A program made the position numbers and the translations under genes. The notes below the pieces were generated by a model, which saw only the letters and a program-made list of their open reading frames with translations, made no database searches and was not told the origin of the DNA. This document shows, piece by piece, positions 25,932 through 35,311 of a DNA stretch of 64,000 nucleotides. Numbering within the stretch: the stretch's first letter is position 1; each line of letters starts with the position of its first letter. This stretch comes from DAOUJI01 sp965237875 (GTDB lineage: Bacteria > Chloroflexota > Dehalococcoidia > Lucifugimonadales > JAGWBF01): assembly GCA_965237875.1 (NCBI GenBank), contig CBDEGP010000002.1:1426001-1490000 (forward strand). Direction: 5' to 3'.

Positions 25932-26794
25932 ACGGCTTCCTGTACCACACACCGAGGAGCCTCGACGAGGCCTTCGCTCTGCTCGATGAAAACGGCGAAG
26001 ATGCCCGCATCATCGCTGGGGGCACCGCCCTGGTCCTTTTCATGAAACAGCGCCTCGTCCAACCCAGGCATCTTATAAGTCTGCAGAAGATACCAATACT
26101 GAACGGGATGGCTGTCACGGAAGACGGGGTCCATATCGGGGCGACGTGTACCCACCGGATGGTGGAAACCTCTTCGATGGTACAGGAGACGCTCCCTCTC
26201 CTGGTCGAGACATACAGCCATGTAGCCACGACTCGAATACGCAACATGGCCACCGTAGGAGGAGGTCTGGTGCAAGCCGACCCTAATTTAGACCCGCCAC
26301 CCAGTCTGATGGTTCTGGGAGCTAAGACTGTTCTGGTTTCCTCATCCGGTAACCGCGAGGTGCCCGTCGAGGAATTCTTCCTGGACTATTACGAACCCGA
26401 TGTTCAGCCCGGCGAGATACTCACCGAGGTGATAGCCCCCCGGGTCCCGCCCAATAGTGGAACCGCCTTCATAAAATTCTTGCCCCGTACCGACGATGAC
26501 TATGCGACCGTATCTGTAGCTGTACTACTGACGATGGAGGAGGACGGAATAACCTGCCGGGACGTAAAGCTCGGTCTTGGCTCAGTCGCGACCACCCCGA
26601 TAAGGGCCCGGGGAGCTGAGGACGCGATGCGGGGCCGGACCGTAACCACGGACCTCGTCCGGCAGGCCGCTGATTTGGTAGACGCTGATATCGACCCCCA
26701 GGATGATTTCCGGGGTTCGGCCCGATATAAGCGGCAGATGGCGAAGGTGCTCACGCGCAGAGCCATCGAACGAGCCTTTTCTAGCCTCTCCTGA
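25928..26794 (+). CDS. Molybdenum hydroxylase, FAD-binding medium subunit
   Basis: 288 residues of the CoxM/XdhB type. FLYHTPRSLDEAFALLDENG starts the domain, IIAGGTALVLFMKQR is the first FAD loop, and TTRIRNMATVGGGLVQADPN the second. The C-terminal CO-dehydrogenase flavoprotein domain ends DFRGSARYKRQMAKVLTRRA. It accepts electrons from the Fe-S subunit. Gene order L-S-M differs from the common M-S-L or M-L-S arrangements but is seen in hydroxylase operons. Confidence 0.93.
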   Translation: MNGFLYHTPRSLDEAFALLDENGEDARIIAGGTALVLFMKQRLVQPRHLISLQKIPILNGMAVTEDGVHIGATCTHRMVETSSMVQETLPLLVETYSHVATTRIRNMATVGGGLVQADPNLDPPPSLMVLGAKTVLVSSSGNREVPVEEFFLDYYEPDVQPGEILTEVIAPRVPPNSGTAFIKFLPRTDDDYATVSVAVLLTMEEDGITCRDVKLGLGSVATTPIRARGAEDAMRGRTVTTDLVRQAADLVDADIDPQDDFRGSARYKRQMAKVLTRRAIERAFSSLS

Positions 26795-26826
26795 TCCCGC
26801 ATGTCCACCTCCACAAGGTGTTCAAA

Positions 26827-27279
26827 ATGAAGATCGAGAAGTCGCTGTCGGTGCCCACAAGCGTAGACGAACTTTGGGACCTACTGATGGACATACCCCG
26901 GGTCGGCCGCTGTTTCCCGGGAGTGGGACAGGTGACCTCCCTCGATGACCGGAGATTCCAGGGCGAAATGCGAATACGGGTGGGGCCGGTCAGCCTGAAC
27001 ATAGCCGGTACGATCTCACTGGTAGAGCACGATTGGGAGCGCCGGCGTGCCTCCTTGCGTGTAGAAGGATCAGACCGGCGGCTGGGTGCGTTGGTGCAGG
27101 GGACTGTGTCCATGGAATTAAAGGAGCTCTCTCCCCAAGAGACTGAGCTGTTAGTCGTTGCCGACGTTTCCTTCCTGGGGAAACTGGGAGAGTTGGGTCA
27201 GCCCGTCCTACGGAGAAAGGTGGACTCGGTAGTCCAGGAGTTCGCCAAGAACTTGGTGGGAGACGTTACTTCTCCATAA
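26827..27279 (+). CDS. CoxG-like SRPBCC domain protein
   Basis: 150 residues. MKIEKSLSVPTSVDELWDLL followed by CFPGVGQVTSLDDRRFQGEM and VRVGPVSLNIAGTISLVEHD is the start of the CO dehydrogenase subunit G (SRPBCC/START-like) fold, which binds hydrophobic ligands and in oxidase clusters is linked to membrane attachment or maturation. It is the fourth gene of the Mo-hydroxylase operon, 32 nt after the FAD subunit. An in-frame GTG at 26818 would add three residues. Confidence 0.85.
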   Translation: MKIEKSLSVPTSVDELWDLLMDIPRVGRCFPGVGQVTSLDDRRFQGEMRIRVGPVSLNIAGTISLVEHDWERRRASLRVEGSDRRLGALVQGTVSMELKELSPQETELLVVADVSFLGKLGELGQPVLRRKVDSVVQEFAKNLVGDVTSP

Positions 27280-27524
27280 GTTGAGCGTTGCCTTGACACC
27301 ATAGGGGACGGATGTTAGCGTTTGCCCATCCCAAACGTGCTCGTCCCAAAACGACCGAGTCGGCCGCCACAGACAGCGTACCTGAACATCCCTTGTGCGG
27401 CAGGGAATCAGGTACGGGCACCGCGTGAAGCAACACCCCAATCAGTGGGTCCATTGTCATGTGCTCGGAAGCAGCGAAGGGGCTGAATGGCCAGACCACC
27501 CTTAATACGAATGGAGGGAACAGC

Positions 27525-27995
27525 ATGCCGACGCGACGCGTAGTAGCGGGTACCAATGCTCAAGGCAGGTCCTACGTCGCACACGATGGCCCCACTCCCG
27601 GCACGTCCAACCGAGGAGGCGCCGTCGGTCTCAGTAACATTTGGGTGGACGACCCGGCTAACCCGGATCCGACGGCAGCCCACGACCCCGTCGACACCGA
27701 GACCTGGCGTCGGGATCCACCGCCGAACGGCTCGACGATGCGCGTGGTGACCTTCCCACCTCATTTCCCAGCGGTGAACCCGTCCCGCGAGGAGCTGGGT
27801 TGGCACACCACCCCGACCATCGACTACGGCATCGTGCTCTCGGGCGAGATGGAGGTGGGACTCGACGAAGGTTCGGTGCGCCTCGGGCCAGGTGACGTAT
27901 ATGTGCTGCTGGGGGCCAACCATGCTTGGCGGGTCCCTGGTGACGAACCCTGCACCATGGCGGTCGTCAGGATCGCAACCACCAACTATCAATGA
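27525..27995 (+). CDS. Cupin domain protein
   Basis: 156 residues. After an extended N-terminus (RVVAGTNAQGRSYVAHDGP) comes the cupin barrel: TPTIDYGIVLSGEMEVGLDE and LGPGDVYVLLGANHAWRVPG, the two conserved cupin motifs (G-Y-x(4)-G-E and G-D-x(4)-G-x2-HAW). Metal ligands of motif 1 are partly missing (no H-x-H), so the role may be binding or non-canonical catalysis. ATG 27525 follows GGAGGGAACAGC. Possibly the last gene of the Mo-hydroxylase region, 245 nt downstream, where TTGACA at 27293 could be its own promoter. Confidence 0.85.
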   Translation: MPTRRVVAGTNAQGRSYVAHDGPTPGTSNRGGAVGLSNIWVDDPANPDPTAAHDPVDTETWRRDPPPNGSTMRVVTFPPHFPAVNPSREELGWHTTPTIDYGIVLSGEMEVGLDEGSVRLGPGDVYVLLGANHAWRVPGDEPCTMAVVRIATTNYQ

Positions 27996-28074
27996 CTTGT
28001 CCTGACCACCTCATGAAAGTTACAGGTAATAGACCAAGTGTGTCCGGATTGTCTGTTGGCGGGAAGCCAGGGGG

Positions 28075-29094
28075 CTAGAGGTTGATCTGGGGTTCTACGT
28101 GGTCTTTTTCCTTCAAGTAAACGTGAAGTCGGCTCCTCTGCTGGTCCACCACCACGAACCTGCTCCGATCGTCGATCTTTACCGCGGTTGGTGAGCAGAA
28201 CCGCCACTCGGGCTCGAGGCTCTTGACCCAAGCTCGAGCCTTGGAGCTTTCCGGGTCCGCCATCATCTGCAGCTCGGCCCACTTGGATAACCGCTGTGCG
28301 TCCCCTATGAAGGTTGTCAAGTAGGAGCCGTCGGGGCCATAGGCGTGGACCTGGCTGGTGGACCAGTCCGCCACGTAGACGTCGCCCTCTTGATCCACGG
28401 CCACGCCGCTGGGACGGCTCAACTCTCCCTCGCCGCTTCTCAGGGCGCCGAAAGACATCAGGCACCGGCCGTCCGGAGTGAACTTCTGTACTCGGCTGTT
28501 GCGCCAGTCCGCCACGTAAACGTCCCCGTTGTCGTCCAGGGTGATCCCCCAGGGCATGTTGAACTCGCCCTCCCCGCTGCCTCCCTTACCCCAACCCGTC
28601 AGGAACTTGCCCTCTTTGGTAAACACCTGCACGCGGTTGTTGCCGCTGTCGACGGTCCAAAGCCTGTCCTCCTTGTCGAAGGCCAGTCCCCACGGACGGC
28701 ACAGCTCGCCATCGCCGGAGCCAGCTGTCCCCCACTGGCCCAGAAAGTTTCCCTCTTTATCGAAGATGGATACCCTGTTGAGCCACTCGTCGGCCACGTA
28801 CACGTTCTCGTCTCGGTCTAGGGCAAGGCACGTGCCGCGCATAAATTGGCCCTCATTGGAGCCGTGGGCGCCGAACTCCAGGAGGTATTCTTCCTGGCCG
28901 TAATCGTCGCCCAGGGTGCATTTGCTGACCCGGGAGGAGCTATTGACGTCGTATGCCCGGTTCAAGACGTATACCACTCCGCCGGGGGCAAAACCCACGT
29001 CCATGGGTTGGGTAAACCCCGTCCCGCCCCCGCCAGGCTTGCCGATGCAGTGGCTGAAAGTGTAAGTGCGCCCGAATGCCGTCCGCGTGTACAT
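28075..29094 (-). CDS. NHL-repeat propeller protein (type B, copy 1)
   Basis: 339 residues. It starts MYTRTAFGRTYTFSHC, aligning with the paralog at 30611-31630 (MLQRTVFGRTFTYSHC), which is why I prefer ATG 29094 over 29124. Six blades, e.g. LALDRDENVYVADEWLNR, LAFDKEDRLWTVDSGNNR, ITLDDNGDVYVADWRNSR and VAVDQEGDVYVADWSTSQ, with tail LHVYLKEKDHVEP. No signal peptide. Last gene of a five-gene minus-strand operon (substrate-binding protein, DUF1800, NHL, DUF1800, NHL). Confidence 0.88.
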   Translation of the reverse strand: MYTRTAFGRTYTFSHCIGKPGGGGTGFTQPMDVGFAPGGVVYVLNRAYDVNSSSRVSKCTLGDDYGQEEYLLEFGAHGSNEGQFMRGTCLALDRDENVYVADEWLNRVSIFDKEGNFLGQWGTAGSGDGELCRPWGLAFDKEDRLWTVDSGNNRVQVFTKEGKFLTGWGKGGSGEGEFNMPWGITLDDNGDVYVADWRNSRVQKFTPDGRCLMSFGALRSGEGELSRPSGVAVDQEGDVYVADWSTSQVHAYGPDGSYLTTFIGDAQRLSKWAELQMMADPESSKARAWVKSLEPEWRFCSPTAVKIDDRSRFVVVDQQRSRLHVYLKEKDHVEPQINL

Positions 29095-29153
29095 CCCTGA
29101 CCCCCACCTAGGAGCTACGCTCATCCGTATCGGATACGTGGCGCCAGCCGGGT

Positions 29154-30569
29154 CTACCCGAACTGGTATTCTCTAGCTGCGACTATGAGGGAAAGCATGT
29201 CCGCCACCCTCCTGGCCGCCGTAGCGACGGCCTGCTCCGTGTCCCAACGCACTTCTCCATCCTTCTCGGCCAGGCACGCCAACTCGTCGCGGGTTTCCTC
29301 ATTGACCTCAACGGGTCCGATGAGGTCTAGGCAGGAGACTACCAGCTGCTCGGGAGACATGGCACCCTTGGCACGGACCCTGTCCACGATATCTTGAACC
29401 CCTGGCATGCTCAGATCGCCCACCCTGTCGGCCACGAAGTTGATACGCCTCACCAAGGAGCCGGTATCGATCCACTCGGACCCATAGTGCCATCCTTCCA
29501 CCGAAGGAGGGTCCAGAAGGGACTGCCCCATAACGTTGGGCTCAATGCCCAGCTCTTGTAAGCCGGGCTTGGGTACGCCCTTGAAATCCCCCACTAGGTT
29601 CATCGTCCCCACCACCACCTCCGCGGGGCTTTTCACCTTGGTGAACCGGGAGCTCTTGAAGAAATCGGAGTGGAACAGCGCCCGCAGGGCGGAGCGCACG
29701 TCGTAGCCGGAGCTCACGAAGGCGTCCGCTATGATGTTGACACCCACCGGGTCCCTCGGCGGGATGTTCAGCCAAGCCGGCACCTGCACGTCGTCAGCCA
29801 CGAAGAAGTTGTACAGGTGCCTGGCAATGAACCGGGCGGTGGCGGGCTGGCGCACGATAATGTCTATCACGTCCTCGCCGTTGAAGCGGCCCTTGTGCCC
29901 CAAAAAGGACTTCTCGCTGTCGTCGTGGTCCTCTGCGTGGTACTCAAACTCCCAGGGAAACTGGAGATAGGGGAAGCGGGGCAGGCAACGGGAAACGGTC
30001 CAGCCGGTAAAGGCGCGGGCGCACTCGTACACGTCCTCCTCGGTGTAGTTGCCCTGGCCCATAGAAAAGAGCTCCAGCAGCTCCCTTCCCCAGTTCTCGT
30101 TCGGCGAGTTCTTGTGGTTCTCGTTGTTGTCCAGCCAGTAGATCATGGCCGGGTTCTTAGCCACCTCCACCAGCAACTCCCGGTAGCTCCCCATACCCAG
30201 CCGGCGGAACATGTTGATCTGGGTCAGCAACTCCTGGGCCTTATTCACCTTGGCGTTCCCCGTAGCGAATATCTGGTGCCAGAACAGGGCCATCTTTTCC
30301 TCTAGGGGCCGCCGGGTATTGATCATTTGCCAAACGTAGTTGGCCTGGCCGTCCCATGTCGTGCCCCCTGGGATATAGCCCAGCGAAAAGTGGCGGAAGA
30401 GCAGGTCCTCCTCGTTGGGGGGAATGGCGTGCTTTTCGGGCTCCAGCAGCTCCTCCACCGTCGCTTCGTACCCCCGGGCTACCCGCTCCTCCAGCTCTGC
30501 ACGGGGTGCGCCAAAGCCGGCCCGCCTCATCAGGTGGGCCATCAAGGCGATGTCTTCATTGAATCCCAT
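29154..30569 (-). CDS. DUF1800 family protein (type B, copy 1)
   Basis: 471 residues with the DUF1800 blocks ALMAHLMRRAGFGAPRAELE, EKMALFWHQIFATGNAKVN, NENWGRELLELFSMGQGNY, ARAFTGWT, RQPATARFIARHLYNFFV, PPSVEGWHYGSEWIDTG and the end IVAAREYQFG. Very close to the next DUF1800 (31696-33111): most blocks are identical. No signal peptide. ATG 30569 follows GGAGGGAGGAG. It lies 41 nt after the preceding NHL gene and about 60 nt before the following one, consistent with one transcript. Confidence 0.9.
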   Translation of the reverse strand: MGFNEDIALMAHLMRRAGFGAPRAELEERVARGYEATVEELLEPEKHAIPPNEEDLLFRHFSLGYIPGGTTWDGQANYVWQMINTRRPLEEKMALFWHQIFATGNAKVNKAQELLTQINMFRRLGMGSYRELLVEVAKNPAMIYWLDNNENHKNSPNENWGRELLELFSMGQGNYTEEDVYECARAFTGWTVSRCLPRFPYLQFPWEFEYHAEDHDDSEKSFLGHKGRFNGEDVIDIIVRQPATARFIARHLYNFFVADDVQVPAWLNIPPRDPVGVNIIADAFVSSGYDVRSALRALFHSDFFKSSRFTKVKSPAEVVVGTMNLVGDFKGVPKPGLQELGIEPNVMGQSLLDPPSVEGWHYGSEWIDTGSLVRRINFVADRVGDLSMPGVQDIVDRVRAKGAMSPEQLVVSCLDLIGPVEVNEETRDELACLAEKDGEVRWDTEQAVATAARRVADMLSLIVAAREYQFG

Positions 30570-30610
30570 CTGTTCTCCTCCCTCCGGTCGACGACTTGGT
30601 ACGCCCCGGC

Positions 30611-31630
30611 CTACAGGTTGAACGCCAGGGGCGTGAAGTCTTTTTCCTTTTGATAGAGGTGGAGGCGGCCCCGCTGCTGATCGACGATGACGATCCTGCG
30701 CCGGTCATCAATCTTCACCGCTGTAGGGTAGCAAAGCCGCCACTCGGGTTCCAGGTTATTCACCCTCAAACGGGCCGCCGCACTCTCCGGATCAACGGAC
30801 AACTGCTGTTCCGCCGACTTGGTGAGTCGCTGTGCGTCTCCCAAAAAGGTTGTGAGATAGGCGCCATCAGGGCCATAGGCGTGGACCCGGCTATTCGCCC
30901 AGTCCACCACGTACACGTCGCCCTCCTCGTCAACGGCCACGCCACTGGGATGGAGCATCTGCCCACCGGCGCGATCAGCGGCGCTAAAGCTCATCAGGTA
31001 CTCGCCGTTGGATGTGAATTTTTGGGCCCGTCCATTGCGCCAGTCGGCCACGTACACGGCGCCATCGCCATCCAGGGCGATGCCCCACGGCATGTCCAGT
31101 TCTCCTTCGCCGCTGCCTTTCTTCCCCCACCCGAAGAGGAACTTCCCCTCTCGGGTGAACACCTGCACGCGGTCGTTCCCACTGTCAACGACCCAGAGGT
31201 TTTGCTCTTCATCGAAGACGAGTCCCCACGGCCGGCACAGCTCCCCGGGGTTTGAGCCGGGAGTCCCCCACTTGCCCAGGAACTCCCCTTCCTTGTCGAA
31301 GATGGATATCCTGTTGAGCCACTCGTCGGCCACGTACACGTTTTCATCCTGGTCTATGGCGAGGGCGGTGACGCGCATGAAATAGCCGTCGTCGGCGCCG
31401 TAGTCGCCGAACTGGACAAGCATGTCTTCCTGGTGATAATCATCGCCCAGTGTGCATTTTGTAACCTTGGTGTTGCGGAACACGTCTTCGCACCGGCCAA
31501 GCACGTATGCCACCCCATTGGGAGCCAGGGCCACGTCCATCAACTGCGAGAATCCCGCGATTTGCGTCGGCTTGCCAACGCAATGGCTGTAGGTAAAGGT
31601 GCGCCCAAACACCGTTCGCTGGAGCATCAT
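30611..31630 (-). CDS. NHL-repeat propeller protein (type B, copy 2)
   Basis: 339 residues, same length as its type B paralog. MMLQRTVFGRTFTYSHCVGK is followed by six NHL blades, including LAIDQDENVYVADEWLNR, LVFDEEQNLWVVDSGNDR, IALDGDGAVYVADWRNGR and VAVDEEGDVYVVDWANSR. The C-terminal strand LHLYQKEKDFTP closes the propeller. GGGGGAGG precedes ATG 31630. Function unknown; the constant pairing with DUF1800 suggests that the two proteins work together. Confidence 0.88.
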   Translation of the reverse strand: MMLQRTVFGRTFTYSHCVGKPTQIAGFSQLMDVALAPNGVAYVLGRCEDVFRNTKVTKCTLGDDYHQEDMLVQFGDYGADDGYFMRVTALAIDQDENVYVADEWLNRISIFDKEGEFLGKWGTPGSNPGELCRPWGLVFDEEQNLWVVDSGNDRVQVFTREGKFLFGWGKKGSGEGELDMPWGIALDGDGAVYVADWRNGRAQKFTSNGEYLMSFSAADRAGGQMLHPSGVAVDEEGDVYVVDWANSRVHAYGPDGAYLTTFLGDAQRLTKSAEQQLSVDPESAAARLRVNNLEPEWRLCYPTAVKIDDRRRIVIVDQQRGRLHLYQKEKDFTPLAFNL

Positions 31631-31695
31631 TTTCAGCCTCCCCCGGGGCAGTTATATCTAGCAATGTCCCGTAGAAGGTTCGGGAATGGGAGGGA

Positions 31696-33111
31696 TTAGC
31701 CGAACTGGTATTCTCTGGCGGAAGCTATCAGGGATAGCATATCTCCCACCCTACGGGCCGAGACATGGGACGTCTCCTCGGTATCCCAGCGCATCTCACC
31801 CGCCGGCTCCGCCAGGCGCACCAGTTCTTCACGGGTCCCCTCATTGACTTCAACAGGGCCGATCAGCTCAAGGCAGCTGTCCACCAGCTGTTCGGCAGAG
31901 ATGGTCCCACTAGCACGAACCCTGTCCACGATATCCTGGACTCCCGGCATGCTCAGATCGCCGACCCTGTCTGCCACGAAGTTAATTCGCCTCACCAGGG
32001 AGCCAGTGTCTATCCACTCCTGCCCCGTGTGCCATCCTTCCACCGAAGGAGGGTCCAGGAGGGCCTGCCCCATAGCGTTGGGCTCAGTACCCAACTCCTG
32101 AAGACCGGGTTTAGATACGCCCTTGAAATCCCCCACTAGGTTCATGGTCCCCACCACCACTTCCGCGGGGCTCTTTACCTTCTGGAAGCGGGCCTGCTTG
32201 AAGAAATCGGAGTTCAGCAGGACACGGAGGGTGGCGCTCATGTCGTAGCCGGACGATATGAATGCATCCGCTATGATGTTGACGGCAACGGGGTCCCGGG
32301 GCGGCGTATGCTGCCAGGACGGCACCTGAACGTCATCGGCCACGAAGAAGTTGTACAGGTGCCTGGCGATGAACCGGGCCGTGGCGGGCTGGCGCACGAT
32401 GATGTCTATCACGTCCTCGCCGTTAAAGCGGCCCCTGTGCCCCAAAAAGGATTTCTCGCCATCGTCGTGGTCTTCCGGCTTGTACTCAAACTCCCAGGGA
32501 AACTGGAGGTAGGGAAAGCGGGGTAGGCAGGCCATGATGGTCCAGCCGGTAAACGCCCTGGCACACTCGTAGACGTCCTCCTCGGTGTAGTTGCCCTGGC
32601 CCATGGAGAAGAGCTCAAGGAGCTCCCTTCCCCAATTCTCGTTGGGTGAGCCCATGTGGTTCTCGTTGTTGTCCAGCCAGTAGATCATGGCCGGGTTCTT
32701 GGCCACCTCCACCAGCAACTCCCGGTAGCTGCCCAGGCCACGTCTGCGGAACATGTTGATCTGGGTCAGCAGCTCCTGGGCCTTGTTGACCTTGCCGTTG
32801 CCGGTGGCGAACATCTGATGCCAGAAAAGGGCCGCCTTTTCCTCTAGGGGCCGCTGGGTATTGATCATCTGCCAAACGTAGTTGGCCTGGCCGTCCCATG
32901 TGGTTCCCCCTGGAATAATGCCCGGCGTGAAGTGGCGGAACAGAAGATACTCGTCGTTGGGAGGAACGCCGTACTTCTCGGGCTCCAGCAACTCCTCCAC
33001 CGTCGCCTCGTACCCTTTGGAGACCCGCTGCTCCAGCTCCACACGGGGGGCGCCGAAGCCGGCCCGCCGCATTAGATGTCCCATCAGGGCGATGTCTTCA
33101 TATGACGCCAT
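31696..33111 (-). CDS. DUF1800 family protein (type B, copy 2)
   Basis: 471 residues. Blocks: LMGHLMRRAGFGAPRVELEQ, EKAALFWHQMFATGNGKVN, NENWGRELLELFSMGQGNY, ARAFTGWTI, RQPATARFIARHLYNFFV, PPSVEGWHTGQEWIDTG and the C-terminal SAREYQFG. Highly similar to 29154-30569, indicating tandem duplication of the DUF1800-NHL pair. It begins 58 nt after the substrate-binding lipoprotein gene, so both probably share the promoter at 35312-35341. Confidence 0.9.
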   Translation of the reverse strand: MASYEDIALMGHLMRRAGFGAPRVELEQRVSKGYEATVEELLEPEKYGVPPNDEYLLFRHFTPGIIPGGTTWDGQANYVWQMINTQRPLEEKAALFWHQMFATGNGKVNKAQELLTQINMFRRRGLGSYRELLVEVAKNPAMIYWLDNNENHMGSPNENWGRELLELFSMGQGNYTEEDVYECARAFTGWTIMACLPRFPYLQFPWEFEYKPEDHDDGEKSFLGHRGRFNGEDVIDIIVRQPATARFIARHLYNFFVADDVQVPSWQHTPPRDPVAVNIIADAFISSGYDMSATLRVLLNSDFFKQARFQKVKSPAEVVVGTMNLVGDFKGVSKPGLQELGTEPNAMGQALLDPPSVEGWHTGQEWIDTGSLVRRINFVADRVGDLSMPGVQDIVDRVRASGTISAEQLVDSCLELIGPVEVNEGTREELVRLAEPAGEMRWDTEETSHVSARRVGDMLSLIASAREYQFG

Positions 33112-33169
33112 CGGCTCTTCCCCCTGTGATGACGATCTGGGGAACGGGCGGACCCTGCCCCGTAGGTAT

Positions 33170-35239
33170 CTATCTCTCTCCTATGATCGTGTAGTTGTCC
33201 TCGAGCCACTTGTGCTCATGGTAGGTTGAGGCGCTGGATACGAGGGTCGGGTGGAAGTTCTTGATTCTGTTGTTGCTTATATGGTTACCGCTGGACCAGG
33301 CCAGGGGTATGAGGGGGACCTCCTGCTCGAGGATGCGGCCCGCTTCCAAGACCAGCTCCTTCCGCTTCGCCGGGTCCGTTTCTGCCGCTATCTTTTCCGA
33401 CAGGTCGATGATCCTCTGGTCCTCCCAGTTGCTCCGGTTCCTCTCGCCACCGGGCAGGTAGTTGGCGCCGATGTAGAAGTCGGGGTCCCCGACAAGGTAG
33501 CTGCTCCCGAAAGTGAAAGTATCATAGTCGCCCCTCCGCCAGTCGTCTTGGGCGGCAACGTAATTCTTCACGTTAATTCTGACGTCGAAGCCCAGGTACC
33601 GGTCGAGCTGGTCCGCGATGACCGTGGCCATCTGATCGAAGTTCCCTACCTGGGCGCCGTCGATGGACATCTCGAAACCTTCGGGTACGCCCGCCTCATT
33701 GAGCAACCTCTTGGCCTCGGCCAAGTCGTCGGGGTGGGTCTCCCCCTCGGCGGTCAGCCTGTAGCCCGGTAGCTTGGCCTGCTCCTCGGTGGTCAGGTAG
33801 AAGGGTGTGTCGGGTGGGAAGAAGGCGCCTAGGACCGTATGCTTCAATATCTTGCCGTATTCCTGGTGGTTTATAGCCAGGTTCATGGCGCGTCTCACCC
33901 TCGCATCGTCAAAGGGCTTTTTCTTGGTGTTGAACTCTATGAACCGGAAGGCGCCGACGGTGGCGTCAAAGATGGACATTCTGTGGCCCATGTCCTTAGC
34001 CAGCTGTACTTTCTGTTCTACGGAGATCCCCGCGACCGAGCTGGACATGTCTATTACCTGCTCGGTCTGCCACGCCGCGATGACGGTGCTGGCGCCCCGC
34101 AAGATGAACCACTTCATGCCGTCGAAGTAGGGACGTGGGGCCTTGAAATAGTCGTCGTTCCTCGCGTACTCCAGGGAGACATCCTTTATATGCTTCACCA
34201 GCTTGAAGGGGCCCGACCCAAGCTGGTCCTCCACCAGCTTGGGCACCTTAGGTGCGATGGCCTCGAGATGGTGCTTGGGGTATATGGAGAACTGCTGGTT
34301 GGCCATCAAAGAAAGGATAGCCCCTGTGGGTATCTTGGTATTTACCTCCACGGTCTTGTCGTCGATGGCCCGGGCATTGCCCACCTCGTAGTACTTGGAG
34401 ATCTGGCGGTTCCTTCCCCTGGGCTCGTCTGGGTCCACCCAAGAGTCGAAGGCGAACACGACGTCATGGGCAGTAATGGGCTTGCCGTCCCACCAGTTGG
34501 CGTCGTGGAGCTCGAAAGTGTATGTCTGGTTGTCAGGGGACGCCGCCCAGCTTCTGGCGAGGTCCCCCCTGATGTCGAAATAGTCCAGGGTCTCCATGTT
34601 GTACTCAAGCAGGCGGTTGTACATGGGGATGGCCTGTGAAGCGCATGAAACATCCGAGACGCACTCCCAGATAAACAGGTGGGCGGGGTTGTTGCCCAGA
34701 TGCATGGGTATGACGCCGCCCCGCTTTCCCTCCCGTATGAACAGGTCGGAAGGCATTGCCATTCTGACGGCGGTCGGCGCGGCGGTGGGCAACGCTCCGA
34801 CGACAGCCTCTTGGACAGCCTTCTGAATATCCTCCGGGCTTATTCCAGGCTGGGCCATCAGCGCCTTCTCTATTGCTGCGGCGACTTCAGCGTCGGTCAC
34901 TCCAGGCTTTGCCTCCAGCGCCGACTCTATGGCTTTGGTCATATCTGCCGCAGTCACACCAGGCTGAGCAGCCAGAGCATTGGCTATCTGCGATGCCACC
35001 TGGTCGGCGGTGAGTCCGGGCTGTGCTGCCAGGGCATCCTGCACAACCTTGGCCATGTCCGCCGCCGTGACCCCGCCGGGCTGATCCGCCAAAGCCTGCT
35101 GTACTATCGCCGTAATGTCTACCGGAGTTGGGGTCGGCTGCGGGGTCGGATCATCGGTCCCACAGCCCAACGCGATAACGAGGACTAGTGCAAGGGGAAT
35201 GAGAACTATGAAACCGGGTCTGAACCACGTCCGTCCCAT
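33170..35239 (-). CDS. ABC transporter substrate-binding lipoprotein, family 5 (peptide/nickel type), with N-terminal helical repeats
   Basis: 689 residues. Signal peptide FIVLIPLALVLVIALGCGTD with lipobox ALGC (Cys about residue 26), then a Thr/Pro linker. Five or six roughly 19-residue repeats of the type VTAADM-K-I--AL-AQPG follow (about residues 45-150). From residue 170 comes the SBP_bac_5 domain: NRLLEYNMETLDYFDIRGDLARSW, YTFELHDANWWDGKPITAHDVVF, DARVRRAMNLAINHQEYG and a C-terminal RKELVLEAGRILEQEVPLIPL. It binds an oligopeptide-like or other solute outside the membrane. No permease or ATPase gene is adjacent; instead DUF1800 and NHL genes follow. Confidence 0.92.
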   Translation of the reverse strand: MGRTWFRPGFIVLIPLALVLVIALGCGTDDPTPQPTPTPVDITAIVQQALADQPGGVTAADMAKVVQDALAAQPGLTADQVASQIANALAAQPGVTAADMTKAIESALEAKPGVTDAEVAAAIEKALMAQPGISPEDIQKAVQEAVVGALPTAAPTAVRMAMPSDLFIREGKRGGVIPMHLGNNPAHLFIWECVSDVSCASQAIPMYNRLLEYNMETLDYFDIRGDLARSWAASPDNQTYTFELHDANWWDGKPITAHDVVFAFDSWVDPDEPRGRNRQISKYYEVGNARAIDDKTVEVNTKIPTGAILSLMANQQFSIYPKHHLEAIAPKVPKLVEDQLGSGPFKLVKHIKDVSLEYARNDDYFKAPRPYFDGMKWFILRGASTVIAAWQTEQVIDMSSSVAGISVEQKVQLAKDMGHRMSIFDATVGAFRFIEFNTKKKPFDDARVRRAMNLAINHQEYGKILKHTVLGAFFPPDTPFYLTTEEQAKLPGYRLTAEGETHPDDLAEAKRLLNEAGVPEGFEMSIDGAQVGNFDQMATVIADQLDRYLGFDVRINVKNYVAAQDDWRRGDYDTFTFGSSYLVGDPDFYIGANYLPGGERNRSNWEDQRIIDLSEKIAAETDPAKRKELVLEAGRILEQEVPLIPLAWSSGNHISNNRIKNFHPTLVSSASTYHEHKWLEDNYTIIGER

Positions 35240-35311
35240 GACAGCCCTCCATGCTTAGCTTAACGTGCGTCGCAGCCATACAAGCGCCTATATCCGGATA
35301 ACTGGTTCGGA

